From Hydrangea macrophylla (lineage: Eukaryota; Streptophyta; Magnoliopsida; Cornales; Hydrangeaceae), in the NCBI GenBank assembly GCA_033977485.1, contig CM066988.1, positions 28,252,501-28,316,500 of the forward strand: DNA of 64,000 nt. The letters are read 5' to 3'. Made by a program: the position numbers and the translations under genes. How positions within the stretch are numbered: position 1 is the stretch's first letter; every line of letters begins with the position of its first letter. The notes below the pieces were generated by a model that was not told where the DNA came from, ran no database searches, and worked only from the letters and a program-made list of their open reading frames with translations. This document shows, in pieces, positions 1-10,456 of the stretch.

Positions 1-1740
1 CAAATAGTGTATCTGGTATTAAAATTAAGTACCCGGGGCATGAGTACCCTTTGGGCTAGCCATTTTAGTAGTTTGGGTTACATTCTGGGCTTATATGGGT
101 CTCTTTTGTGAGCCCATAAGAAGAAAAACGGGATTATTAATATTTATGTGAGTGTTATAATATATATTGTGTGTGAATTATATGTATATACATAGATAAG
201 ATATCCTAGGGTTAGTTAAAACAAAAGAAGAAGAAAAAGAAAGAAAGAGAGAATAGACGTGAGATAGAGAGAAAGAGAGAAGAGGCAACCCCAGCCACTT
301 AGAAGAAGAAAAAGAAGAAAAAGAGAAGAGAATGGAGGAGGCTTCATTAGCTTTATTCCAGAGAGTTCATCATCATCAACATCATCTTTCTTTTCCCATG
401 TCGGTGACTAAACATTTAGATTTATAGGGTTGATTCATAGTTTTGATTGATTTTCGATTTATATGTTCATTGTAGTATAAATAAATTGTATGGATGGGTG
501 TTTACATAGATACAGATCTATAGTGATATATGCATATGTATATACATATATATATATCAAAGGTTGGATATGAGTTATTTAGGAAATTAAAGAAAAAAAA
601 GACTAACACAAATTAGGATTTGGGTAAAATTGAAGAAAACTCTCAGATTTGTTTTAGAAAATAATTCGTATTAATTCATATATTTGTTGTTAGTAAAATC
701 GTATGCACTAGTCAATGTAAAACGCGATTCTGCACGTTTTTTGTCTAATGGTGTTTTTTCCAATTCTACACCGTTTGGGCAGAAAATTCATATTACAGTA
801 GCAGAAAATGTCAACTCCGAATTTCAAATTATGTCTATGAAAATTGTTAGAGATGTTTCTTTGTGTGGAATTATTATGAGGATCAATTTCAACCAAGGTT
901 GGTTTTGGGGCTATTTAATATAAGATTTGTTTGGGACAGTTTTAAAAAGCACTGTTGAGTGCTGATTTTAAATGCTATAACTTATGCTATGTGCGGTATT
1001 AAATGATGATTGTGGAAATACTACGTTAAAGACGTGAATAGAATTTTTGCGCAAAGGCCTTATCGTGAATAATCGGATAATGATAATCCATTGAATAAAT
1101 GATAAATTCCCAAAGTGGTCAATGACGTGATTAAACTCTCATGAATGGGTACGTATGTGAATTAACGTAGATGGTAAAAAATGGTTTCAAGTTCCTTAGT
1201 GTTCACCACTCCCCGTTGTGTGATATTTTTTTTTTGGTAGCTTGACTTGCTGAGTGTACCCTTTTACCAGTGGCTTCGTGATCAAGCTGGCCTAAGCCTT
1301 ATGCTTGGCTTCATTTATAGATGTCTAGGCATATTGACCAAACTTGTGTTGTGTATACCTGGTTTGGTTGATACCCCAACCAAACTGGCACCAGAGTGGA
1401 CGTTGGTAGTATTTCCGGGCATACATGGGATATATGTGTGGGCTGTACCATGGAGGGTGCCCAAGTGGTGATGCTAGGAAATTGAATAATGAATCGTTCA
1501 TAAAAAGTAAGTTAACCATGAATAGTGTGACCTTAGTGGTGAACCTAGGGTGAAGAAAAAAAATGACAGTGATTGTAGAGCGTTAAATGCAAATGGATAA
1601 ACTGTTGCCAAATATGAAATTGAAAACTCGAAATGGTTACAATGGTATAACGCAAAAGAAATTGATTAAATGATTTGGTATTGGAGAATTGCTTATTATG
1701 ATAAGGATTTGTGCTAACTCTCGAGTTGCAGGATGGTGGG
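1..1740. repeat. L0, LTR-like remnant, left part
   Basis: This stretch continues at 25439 on the far side of element A. It looks like the interior of a long plant LTR rather than a gene. An AT-rich TATA-like run lies near 165-190, followed by a GA-rich leader at 220-335, similar in style to the leaders of the Tekay-type LTRs near 48.9 and 59.6 kb. No conserved protein domain is visible in any frame. Short frames at 684-923 and 1247-1471 show no recognisable motif. Bases 1736-1740 (GTGGG) are the left copy of element A's target duplication. The family and the left end lie outside the window, so the LTR identity is an inference from style and context. Confidence 0.45.
332..427 (+). other. 31-codon leader frame in L0
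   Basis: A short ATG frame opens directly after the GA-rich leader of L0 and ends in TAG at 425-427. It contains a His-rich stretch (HHHQHH). Such short upstream frames are common by chance in retrotransposon leaders. No homology is recognised and coding is not claimed. Confidence 0.12.
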
Positions 1741-2643
1741 TGATGTTGTCAAAATCAAGTTCTTATTTAACCCTATTAAAAATGTAGTATGTTGAAAGTA
1801 GGGTGTCGAGTCCACAGGGATTACAATGTAATAAGGCTTGTTGGGTGCTTAACAACTAATTATAATGCGAGGAGCAATTAACAAACTAAGAAATAAAATT
1901 TGAGTCTTTGCGACTTCGAGATTGGTTTAATTTGTATAAGACTATACTACAATGACTATTTAGTAAGAGAGGGAATAAACTTTGAGTAAATCTAAGTTTA
2001 ATTGACAATTGGGGGTTTTGTAAAAGGAGAAATTGAGGTTGGGGAGCATTCCCCACCTTGGACCAACCAACACATGACTCTCATACTTGTAGTACATTCT
2101 AGAGTAGAAAATCCCACTGTGACAAACTATCAAACATATGGTAGTCAATCAACATGTTAGATGGATATTCTAATGCAATACATGGGTATGTGGTTAGAGT
2201 TAAGAGATTTAACTACTTCCAATGCTTGACATTGGAAGTGGGGTCTCAAAACATCCAACTATACACCCATGAACTCTAGAAGATACTACAAAATGTGAGA
2301 GTCCTACAATAAAACACACTTGGGTCCAATGGTGGGTTTATGATCCCCAACCTACATGATCTAGCTACTCATAATCGTAATCACAACAATATTAAAGAGA
2401 GAAAGTATACCAACTAGGGTAACCCATAATGAATACCATAACAATGCCAAAAAGTTCTTTAACAAAAAGCTTCAAGATATTCAATACAATCCCACTCTTC
2501 TCTCTCTAACACTAAATGAAGGTGAATGATAGGTAATTGAGGAGTAAAGGTGCAGAGAGATGAGGGGATTTGAAGGAGGGACTGTTTACAACTAAAACAA
2601 TACAAGAAAAATAAGATAACCCTAAATAAAACTTATCTCTAAC

Positions 2644-2651
2644 TATATATA
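2644..2651 (-). promoter_or_regulatory. TATA box of LTR A
   Basis: TATATATA on the minus strand lies 58 bp downstream of the nearest GATCGATC palindrome. A matching run lies near 24890 in the split 5' LTR. Placement fits the core promoter of the LTR; the transcription start was not determined. Confidence 0.5.
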
Positions 2652-2708
2652 CTACATACACAAAATGACAAAGTTGTAATTAAAAAGGGGGCAAAATACA
2701 GCAGCCGC

Positions 2709-2957
2709 GGATCGATCCCTTCTTAACGCCGGATAGATCCACCTTTAATCTGGGAAATTACTGGTTTCTCGAGAAGATGCGGATCGATCCGTTCTTCTTA
2801 GCCGGATCGATCCATTTTGGGCTCATTGTCGCAGAATGTCTCAGGAAGATCGCGAATCGATCCCTTCTCAATGGCAGATCGATCCGCTCTTTTTGAAACT
2901 GGTAGTAATTCCTTAAGAAACACGCAGATCAATCCCCTCAAAAGTGCAGATCGATCT
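2709..2957. promoter_or_regulatory. Phased GGATCGATCC palindrome array, LTR A (3' copy)
   Basis: Eight near-palindromes of the form GGATCGATCC (variants GGATAGATCC, GAATCGATCC, AGATCAATCC, AGATCGATCT) start at 2709, 2731, 2781, 2804, 2854, 2876, 2926 and 2948. The spacing alternates 22, 50, 23, 50, 22, 50, 22, a super-period of about 72 bp. The sequence between sites is not repeated to the same degree. The array lies directly upstream of the LTR TATA box on the element's strand. A binding-site or enhancer role is inferred. Confidence 0.8.
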
Positions 2958-3194
2958 GCCCTTCCTGAAATCTCTTCTTTTCCCCTTTTTACAACATGAA
3001 TGCTACAAGGGTTAGGTTTCACTTCACCCAAGCTTGCACAACCTACAAGAAAGAGATCTTTATTAGCTCAACGAGAGTAACAACAAGAACAATCGAAAGC
3101 ACAATTTATCCATTAAATCTCCGATTTAAGTAATGATTCGTGTCCACTAAGCGATAAATCATGAAGTTAAAAATACAATATTGGGCATGAATCA

Positions 3195-3208
3195 CACCCC
3201 CCAACTAG
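3195..3208 (-). promoter_or_regulatory. Polypurine tract of element A
   Basis: On the minus strand this reads CTAGTTGGGGGGTG and abuts the 3' LTR. It is the plus-strand priming site for reverse transcription and is typical of Athila-like elements. Confidence 0.9.
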
Positions 3209-4839
3209 CATGTTGCTAGTCTCTTAGCAACAAAGCTAAATACCAAGAGATTTAAGAATAACCTTGCACAACAAGTTATTTAAAATGAAAGATAAACCGT
3301 TTTCGTGGGGAACACGATTGCATTGAGCATATGTAACAAGCCGTTAAACCTCTAGGTTACCCGTAGATGTGGAGTGTTGTCTCCGGAGGGTTCTTGGAAT
3401 GATACCCACAAACATCTTGTTTTCTCATGAAAGTTACCCACTATCTAACACCGACACTCAACATAGTCCCAAGAATTTTCAAAAGATCTTAGCACATGAC
3501 ACGTAAATCTAAAAAGTCATCAAACTATCAGGATTATTAGTTAAACTTCATTAAGCTCAATCTTGGATGCGTGTGTGGTGTGAAGTGCAAAACTACAACT
3601 ATCAAGAAGATTGCAATGCTTTAATAATCCAAATTTTGTTTAAAATGCGCTTTAACTCAATTTTCACCAGTATTACACTCAAAACATGAATCACTCAAAA
3701 TGGGTAATACATTTAGGGCATGCGGGCAAAAAGAGTAATGAAAATGGATATTAAAGCCACGCATATGCCAATGATGAAAAACGTAAGCGTGAAAAATGAG
3801 TGAAAATTATTCTCATGAAAGATACTATTCACTAGAGGATGTGGAATAACTCTAACTACTTGTCACATCCGTTTCAAACTCCATATCATACAACTTGAGG
3901 ATCAATTAGGCCCTTGAGGAGGTTGAAGAGTGCAAAAGTGATGTTAGGTGTAGAACAAGGGGAAATGAAGTGAGATGTTTGTCTACAAACTTTGGATTTA
4001 TTGGAATGCATGGACACAGAAGATCACAAGAGATGAATCATCCACAAATATTTCTTTGAAGCTCAAAAAGAGAAGAACAATTGACTCTGAAGCTTTTTTT
4101 TTTTTTTTTTGCTTTTATTTTTGTTTTTATTTTTGTTTTTTTTTTACTTTAGATATATATATACTTAACTTCTTTTCCTTTATTTTTCTTTGTACTCTCA
4201 CAAAAAGACGATTCAATCTCTTTTACAACGTTACAAACACGATTCATACAAGGGCATCCCAAAAATGTAATTCCAACGTGGTTAAGTGAAGGACGGGTAT
4301 GTGTGGTTGAGGCTAGCAATGGTAAAAGGAAGGACCTAAAATAATTTTCTCGGACAATGTGATTCTTAGTTCTCCACTACAACGACAAGCAAGCAAGAGT
4401 TTTGTATTCCACAAAAAGATTCCTCTGATGAACAATCAAAGCAAGAAGATGAGATTATCTACGACTTATCTCAAAAAGAGAGAATTAAAGTATTAACACT
4501 CAACAATGGAGAAAATGATCTAACGCTCACAAGGGTAAAGTCTCCACATATGTTTTAAATGATTTTCGGGTAATAATTGCAATAAACATCATCCTAACAC
4601 AAGTAGTTATACAGCGTGCTAGATAATCCAAGATTTGAAATTCATGAAATTTACTATAATCAAGATAGTAATAGAACTAATGGGATTCACAAGTGTCACA
4701 TACTAAAATCGGGAGAACACTTCGAGGCATGCGTCATCGCTTGGCGTTAGAATAGGCCAACTATACCACAGTCATTGGAACCATGAATATTTTTTTTAGA
4801 GCAGATGAGATTAAAATTTCAATGAGATAAGAAGCCTCT
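3209..4839 (-). other. Element A non-coding 3' region
   Basis: This is non-coding DNA between the internal G-rich tract (4840-4856) and the 3' polypurine tract. It holds the conserved hairpin block at 3303-3393 and a long T-run at 4089-4145 (A-run on the element's strand). No frame with a recognisable domain is present; the 104-codon frame at 3975-4289 reads through the low-complexity T-run. The corresponding gaps in B (20721-22503) and C (40684-43557) are also non-coding. Confidence 0.7.
3303..3393 (-). ncRNA. Conserved hairpin block, copy in element A
   Basis: On the minus strand this matches blocks at 22267-22378 (B) and 43383-43497 (C), although the three elements have unrelated-looking LTRs. 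It starts 96 bp upstream of the polypurine tract. Visible hairpins are GGAG-ACAACA-CTCC, a TTACAT...ATGCAA stem, and TCGTG-TTCCC-CACGA. GGAG/CTCC here replaces CGAG/CTCG of B, and T-A in the last stem replaces C-G, both pair-preserving. A role as an RNA (or DNA) structure acting near plus-strand priming, export or packaging is inference. I do not know a named family for it. Confidence 0.6.
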
Positions 4840-4856
4840 CACACCCCCCAACTAGG
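4840..4856 (-). promoter_or_regulatory. Internal polypurine-like tract, element A
   Basis: On the minus strand this reads CCTAGTTGGGGGGTGTG, nearly identical to the 3' polypurine tract. It lies after the accessory frame and is preceded by GAGGACAATGCA. Element B has the same arrangement at 20690-20720. It may be a central or secondary polypurine tract. Confidence 0.55.
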
Positions 4857-5204
4857 ACTGTGCATTGTCCTCAATGAGACTATAAAGTGTAAGGGGAAGA
4901 ACAATATTATTGGAAGTCGCCAAGCAGAGCTTGCGGTAATAGATTGTGCCTGCAATGTTAGAATCCAAGAAAGAGAAGAAAAAGATAACAAGTAATGTGA
5001 TCTAGCACAATAGTAAAATTGTAAGCATAGGCCAAAAATCACATACACACATGTCCATAAAACATCCAAAGTCAATCCAACTAAAACCCTGAAATAAGAT
5101 AACATAATCATCCGAACACAAAAGTACAACTCCCAGTCTAACAAGATGTACATAAACACACCCTAGCAGAAACAACAAAAATGAAAAACGAGCACTCCTC
5201 CTAA

Positions 5205-6083
5205 CTAATCCTCATCATCTTCATCGCCGCCATCATAGGGGCCCGAACCACTAGCTCTACCATAAGCACCAGAACCACCAGCTCTGCTATACGCACCAGA
5301 ACCACCAGCTCCGTTATAAGGGCCTGGACCACCAGCTCTGCTATAAGGGCCTGGACCACTAACTCCACCATATGGATCACGGAAGTAGTCTGGGACATCA
5401 GCGTCCATGTACTGCATACGGAAAGAGTCGGCCTAAAAACACATCATCATGCTGATGTCCCACCGATAGCTCATACTGAACCCATAAAACTCCCCCCGCA
5501 GGACACGAATATATCCCCGAATCCCTGCAATCTCCTAGCTCTGTTGTCGCTGCTCTGTACTCAAAGTCTCGAAGCGGCGATGTAGCTCAACCATACCCAG
5601 CGCAGACACTGACTCTCCCTCCTCTACCTCAGCTTGAGCCCCAGATGGGCCTTCCTCCACCCTGGCTCTCTTAGATGCGAACCTAACCTTTGCGTCTCTA
5701 CGAATTAGCGTCGTCCCATTAATTGGGGCAGGCATTACTTTCAGGACATCGGACGCTAAGGCCGCGCACCCATGGGCGGTGCACAGCCGAGTAACAAGAG
5801 TCGCGAAGGGGAGGCTAGCAGTGGCAGTAGTATCATTCGACGCCACGATTATGTTAGAGATAATAAGGCTCGCAAAGTCAATACGGGTGGCAGGGTCGGT
5901 AATAGCATATAGGAGGGTAGAGTGGTCCCCCCCTGATAGTCTTGTGGCGAGTGGGCCACACCGCAGTAGTAAAAATGATATTGCAGTAGCAGTAAAGCTT
6001 GGTGAAAGAAGATGGGACAATCTGGTCCCCGATCCACTCGGTCTGTCGGCCCGTGAACTAGGTGGCGATGATATCCAAGTCAA
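5205..6083 (-). pseudogene. Element A accessory frame, C-terminal part (broken)
   Basis: This continues the accessory protein that begins in 6088-7176, in shifted frames. The 5535-6083 frame carries the rest of the conserved domain (a Leu-Tyr-Ala-Ile-Thr-Asp segment, then an LPF-x-x-LVTRLC motif), a basic KRAR patch, an acidic stretch and a helical MVELHRRFETL segment. The 5205-5417 frame is the tail, built of 9-residue units such as GGSGAYSRA and ending GDEDDED. The same order (domain, basic patch, helix, low-complexity tail) is seen in element B at 18824-20282. At least two frameshifts and several stops break it. Function is unknown; families of this type sit in the env position of Athila-like elements. 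Confidence 0.6.
5233..5367 (-). repeat. 27-bp coding minisatellite
   Basis: About five tandem 27-bp units each encode nine residues of the type GGSGAYSRA or GGPGPYSRA on the minus strand. They form the Gly/Pro/Tyr-rich part of the accessory protein's tail. Units differ by a few substitutions that mostly keep the Gly, Tyr and Arg-Ala positions. Confidence 0.75.
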
Positions 6084-6087
6084 TCCT

Positions 6088-7176
6088 CTACTCTAAGTTA
6101 TCCAGGTAAGGCTCAGGGTTCTCCACATGAAGCAACCCCATAAACACAGCTAAAGTAGCAGGGGAGACTGGGATGCGGACACCCCAAACATAGGACTCGA
6201 AGGTGCGGGGGGTGGTGGTGACTAAGCTGGCGAAGAAAATCCTAACCCAATTCTCGTTGTACTGACCCGAATGCTTCAACTGGGGTAGCCAGCGACGGTC
6301 CCTAAATATACGGACCACATTGGTAGGGAAATAAAAAATCGTACTAAGGCGCTCGGGGAGGATGCATTTCTTAACCTTAAAGAAATTATTAAACCACTTC
6401 TTTTCAGTTTTGGAGCAAAAATTGTCGTAGCCATGAGCGGGGCTGCACTCAGTTTTGTTGTACTTAAGTGGATTCACCATGGTTCCAGAAATATCGAAGA
6501 AATCCTGTACCAAAGAGTCAACAAGAGAGATTTCATAAATATTGTCAACATTTTCCTCATCAAGATTTGGTTGCTTAAAGAGTGAGAAGATGTTCACATC
6601 CACAGTCATATTTGCAAAGTTTAAGCGCATGAAACCATTCCTACAATTAATTAATGCATTAACAGTAGCATGGAACGGCCGCCCTAAAATGATTGGAATC
6701 TGCGATTGCTCATTGACAACGGGTTGCGTGTCAAGCACGATCAAGTCCACCGGATAGTAGAAATTACCCACTTGGACTATAACATCTTCTATAATGCCCC
6801 GTGGCATCTTAACGAACCTAACGGCCATTTGTAAGGTGACACGGGTCTCCTTAAGCTCTCCTAAGCCTAGTTGGACATACACCGAATAGGGGATAAGATT
6901 CACTCTAGCACCCAAATCAAGGAGTGCTCTATCTATATGGTGTTGTCCAATCACACATGCTATAGTAGGATAATCGGGGTCCTTATATTTGGGTGGAATC
7001 TCGTTAAGGATAACGGAGCTCACATGTGCGGCCATGTAGGCACTCTTTTTGACATTAAGCTTTCTTTTAACGGTGCAAAGATCTTTGAGGAATTTGGCAT
7101 AGGCCGAAACTTGTTTAATTGCCTCTAAAAGGGGGATATTAATTTCAACTTTATTAAACAATTCCAAAAAACTCAT
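6088..7176 (-). pseudogene. Element A protease fused to accessory domain (RT/RH/IN missing)
   Basis: The 362-codon frame starts with an FLELFNKVEINIPLLEAIKQ-type pre-protease segment (residues 2-21), close to element B's EFLELFKQVKINLPLLDAI. The aspartic protease follows, with active site ALLDLGARVN (about residues 84-93) and ILGRPF near 163. From about residue 265 the frame is no longer pol. It carries a post-integrase accessory domain of the Athila type (NWVRIFFASL, then RGV-like VWGVRIPVSPATLAVFMGL), resembling what I recall as the plant 'Transposase_32' family. RT, RNase H and integrase are absent with no stop at the junction. The frame ends at 6088 and continues out of frame in 5535-6083. 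This is a deletion derivative, not a designed fusion, unless other copies share the junction. Confidence 0.75.
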
Positions 7177-7204
7177 TATTCTTGGTGTTCTCGACCTTCT
7201 TTTT

Positions 7205-7902
7205 TCACCTTTGAGGTAATGGTGGAGTGGGGTTAAAAAATTCTTGGTTCATGTAGTTGAGGGCTTTAGAAAAGTCCCCATCCATGTCGACCACATTTGG
7301 GATCAAAGTGTCCCCACTATCAAGTTCGGCCTCTTCTCCAATCGGATTATTGCTAATTGGTGGTTCTTGGGGAGGCTTTTGGACCTTGTTGTCCACGACC
7401 TTACTACTTCGAAGAGTGGTGATTCCTTTTAAGTGCTCAACGGCGCCATTGGGGTTTGAGGTTCCACCATTAGATTGTCCTTTGGGATTTTGGAAAGGTT
7501 GAGCGGGAAGCTTTCCCTTGTCAACAACTTGTTTATTTGAAGTAATTGAGCCAATTGAGCTTGTAAAGCTTGCATGGATTGAGCATGCGATGATTGCATT
7601 GCTCAAATGGATTGCTCAAGTTGGCTCATTCTTTGGGACAAGCCATGGTTTTGATCTTCAAAGCTTTTCTTGTAAGGGGGCACATAAGGGGTTGAGTGTT
7701 GAGGCGCCCCTTGATTTTGGGTGAATGTGGCCCTTGAGATTGAGGAATGGATGGACCAAAGTTTGGAGGGGCATACGATGATGGTGATGGTTGATGCGGA
7801 TAGTATGGTTGTGGAGGGGCATTGGGTGCTACTGTTCCCCTTTATTGTTGTGGTAATTGTGCCCCGGAGCACTCCACCTTTCGGGAGGATTGTAGGCATC
7901 AT
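7205..7902 (-). pseudogene. Element A gag-protease linker (frames broken)
   Basis: Two overlapping frames (7603-7902 and 7205-7606) carry the low-complexity linker between nucleocapsid and protease that is typical of Athila-like polyproteins. Visible pieces are a VPPYKKSFEDQ segment, a Gln/Leu-rich helix, LPAQPFQNPKG and the ITTLRSSKVV motif (compare VTTLRSGKVI in element B). The frame shifts near 7605. There is no catalytic domain. Confidence 0.65.
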
Positions 7903-8152
7903 TTTGAGAAGGATTGAACCTAGGCCTAATGTTCATCCCGAGCGCACATGCTTGCTCCAGAGCTTGATTTTGAAGGATAGGAAGAACGAGGCACTCATTA
8001 GTTGAGTGTTCCGGATCATAGCACAAGTAGCAATTCAAAGGATTTATCGGTGCGAGGATCGGGGGAGGAGTCGGGACCATAGTGACCTTTTGAGATTCCA
8101 AGGCCTCTACTTTCCTAGTGAGTTCAGAAATGGATTCGGCCTCACTCGACAC
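7829..8152 (-). pseudogene. Element A gag C-terminus with zinc knuckle
   Basis: The 107-codon frame contains a short coiled segment (SISELTRKVEALE) and one CCHC-type knuckle, CYLCYDPEHSTNEC (about residues 41-54), where the nucleocapsid part of Athila-like gag normally lies. It follows the capsid part after a stop at 8222 and about 70 bp. RNA binding is the family role. The rest is Pro/Asn-rich. The copy is broken from its neighbours by stops. Confidence 0.7.
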
Positions 8153-8221
8153 TTAGTAAAGATTATGATTTAACAGGGCTACGGTGACCGGTAGGGTTCG
8201 GTCATGAGGGTTGGATGTACC

Positions 8222-8869
8222 TCACCCACGTAAAGTCTCATAAACATATTCTAAATGGGTTTCGGCTTGCTCAGCTTCGAGAGTTAAGAAACTCCCAGAG
8301 CACATGGTTTCGATTAATTGTTTTGTATTGGGTTGTAGCCCCCCATAGCAAATGGAAATTTGAAAGAATTTGTCAAAGCCATGGTGCGGGCATTTCCTAA
8401 GGAGATCCTTGAATCTCAACCAACACTCAGCAAAGGTCTCGTGTTCTCCTTGGGAGAAATTTTGAATTTGTTTGACCAATGCTTGTGTTTTGTGCATGGG
8501 GAAAAACTCCTTATAGAATTGCTTTTGAAAAGGAGGTGGTGCATGCGGCAGGTACATGGGTGGAGGTGTGGGGTTATGTTGGCCCCATTGCTCCCGATGG
8601 AAACGATCCATGGGAGTTTTGCCTTCCATGGCAAACGTAGCATGATCTGAAAATGCGTCAACTACTGGCTCTCGGTAGCCGGTACTGTGCAAATTTTGGG
8701 TGAATGATGGTGAAGAGGTGGTCGAAGGCCGCCAAAACGACCCACTACTACTACTGCTAGAACTAACATTATTATTAACTGCAAAGGGGTTAGTCATACC
8801 TGCATTGCTCGGATTTGACATTGTAAGAGGTTGTCGATTCTCACTTAAAGAATACTCCTTCAAAGACAA
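8222..8869 (-). pseudogene. Element A gag, capsid part, internally deleted
   Basis: The 215-codon frame begins 82 bp downstream of the primer-binding site. Residues 1-90 are Ser-rich leader. From about residue 113 it joins the second half of the retrotransposon gag domain (QKQFYKEFFPMHKTQAL, then FAECWLRFKDLLRKCPHHGF). The first half of that domain (the LRLFPFSLKDKAK-type segment seen in B and C) is missing, so this copy has a second large deletion besides the loss of RT-IN. It ends ETLRG at 8222. It is unlikely to form particles by itself. Confidence 0.7.
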
Positions 8870-8950
8870 TCAACAAGAAAGCAACAAAGATTAAAAGCAA
8901 AAGTAGAATAATTAGAAACTAAGCGACCTAAGGTTGTTGCCAATTTCAAT

Positions 8951-8967
8951 CCCCGACAACGGCGCCA
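8951..8967 (-). promoter_or_regulatory. Primer-binding site of element A (tRNA-Asp)
   Basis: On the minus strand this reads TGGCGCCGTTGTCGGGG, complementary to the 3' end of plant tRNA-Asp(GUC) with one mismatch. It starts 3 bp inside the 5' LTR. It fixes the element's orientation and end. Confidence 0.9.
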
Positions 8968-8970
8968 TTT

Positions 8971-9486
8971 TGATGTTGTCAAAATAAAGTTCTTGTTTAA
9001 CCCTATTAAAAATATAGTATGTTAAAAGTAGAGTGTCGAGCCCACAGGGATTGCAATGTAACAAGGCTTGTTGGGTGCTTAATAACCAATTATAATGCGA
9101 GGAACAGTTAACAAACTAAGAAATAAAATTTGAGTCTTTGCTACTTTGAGATTGGTTTAATTTGTATAAGACTATACTACAATGACTATTTAGTAACAGA
9201 GAGAATAAACTTTGAGTAAAGCTAAGTTTAATTGACAATTGGGGGTCTTGTAAAAGGTGAAATTGAGGTTGGGGAGCATACCCCCACCTTGGACCAACCA
9301 ACACATGACTCTCATACTTGTAGTACATTCTAGAGTAGAAAATCCCATTGTGACAAACTATCAAACATGTGGTAGTCAACCAATATGTTAGATGGATGTT
9401 CTAATGTAATATATGGGTATGTGGTTAGAGTTAAGAGATTTAACAACTTACAATGCTTGACATTGGAAGTGGGGTTTCAAAACATC
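8971..9486 (-). repeat. 5' LTR of element A, inner segment
   Basis: This is the U5-side part of the 5' LTR, homologous to 1741-2256. It is cut at 9486 by element B; bases 9482-9486 (ACATC) are the left copy of B's target duplication. The LTR resumes at 24487. Confidence 0.92.
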
Positions 9487-9740
9487 TAACAAGCGAGGGT
9501 ATTTGTAAAATACAACCGCGCTAAAAGAAGAAAATGTGCTAAATTATTTCACAATTCCTTCATTTATCTACAATTTGAATTACAATGCTAGTTTGCACAC
9601 AATTGGATTAAACTATGATAAGTTGTTTATTTTGGCTATAGTTTGTGCAGATTACTGTTGCTGTGTGAAGAATGGGATGAGAAAGATAAAAGGGAGTGCT
9701 GAATTTGAATGAAGACAAGTAAAAGATGAAAAGTAAACCT

Positions 9741-9849
9741 CGATCGATTGAAGACCATTCGATCGATCGAACGTTCGATCGATCGAGAGAAGATCAAGCA
9801 TTCGAAGACTCCAGAAGTTCAATCGATCGATAGATATTCGATCGATCGA
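9741..9849. promoter_or_regulatory. TCGATCGA palindrome array upstream of TATA, 5' LTR of B
   Basis: CGATCGATCGA-like sites start at about 9741, 9760, 9776, 9821 and 9839, with a half site TTCGAAGA near 9802. Spacing is mostly 16-19 bp, or 27 and 18 around the half site. The last site ends about 70 bp upstream of the TATA run. In the 3' LTR the centre of this array has been replaced by integrase sequence. Confidence 0.75.
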
Positions 9850-9919
9850 ACATGGCTTTTATCAGATTTTACGCGCACGTAGCAGAAGTGGGATTTTAAC
9901 CCTAGCATTAGGTCTTAAC

Positions 9920-9927
9920 TATATATA
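9920..9927 (+). promoter_or_regulatory. TATA box, 5' LTR of B
   Basis: TATATATA lies downstream of the palindrome array. The matching site in the 3' LTR is at 23308-23315. It is the probable core promoter of the element; the start site is not visible. Confidence 0.55.
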
Positions 9928-10340
9928 CTCGTATTGTATACGTCCATAAGGACGCCCACTTTTATTTTCATCAGTTTATAGAGAGTAGAGAGATTTACTT
10001 TGTTTATTTTGTAGGTTTTCATCAAGGATACACATTGTTTGGTTTGGATTTCCCTTACTTCAATACAAGTTTTTGTTTGTAGGTTATTTTGTTTACGTTC
10101 TGCACTTAGTTTATAGTATTATATCTTGTTATCCAGTAGTCTTGCATGTTAGTTATAGTTATACAATTAGTTTCCATAGATTCATTGCAAAAATCACAAA
10201 CAAACACGCCTTTAATGGAACTTTACATTAAAAATGAATCTGAGACACTCTAGACAATGTCTGAGTAGTCTCCAGGTTGGCAGATCATGAAGAAACCGTG
10301 ATCTCAAGCCTCTACCATGCAGCAGTATAATTCCTATGTT

Positions 10341-10456
10341 CGATCGATCAAGAAGGCTCGATCGATCGAAACAGAGATACAGTCGAGCGATCGAAGTCAG
10401 TTCGATCGATCGAGGGATGAAGATATTCGATCGATCGAAAGCGCGTCCATCGATCA
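10341..10456. promoter_or_regulatory. Second TCGATCGA array, transcribed part of LTR B
   Basis: Sites start at about 10341, 10359, 10384, 10403, 10428 and 10449, average spacing about 21.6 bp. They lie downstream of the TATA box, so they would be in the transcript. The 3' LTR copy (23729-23838) has one fewer site, consistent with recombination between units. Confidence 0.7.

Larger units (their letters stand above)
1741..3194 (-). repeat. 3' LTR of element A
   Basis: This direct repeat of 8971-9486 plus 24487-25438 is 1,454 bp long. On the minus strand it begins TGATTC and ends ACATCA. It contains a palindrome array at 2709-2957 and, downstream of that on the minus strand, a TATA-like run at 2644-2651. 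Facing frames at 2798-3031 and 2817-2999 repeat the peptide ADRSA only because they read through the array; they are not genes. Confidence 0.93.

Noticed and set aside
2798..3031. Facing open frames in LTR A with repeated ADRSA peptides, as if a repeat protein.
   Set aside because: The peptide repeats arise because both strands read through GATCGATC palindromes. The second LTR copy keeps only one of these frames (25042-25275, minus), and its palindromes differ.
4839..5159. A 106-codon minus-strand frame with hydrophobic stretches.
   Set aside because: It overlaps the internal polypurine-like tract, has no motif, and lies outside the accessory frame of A.
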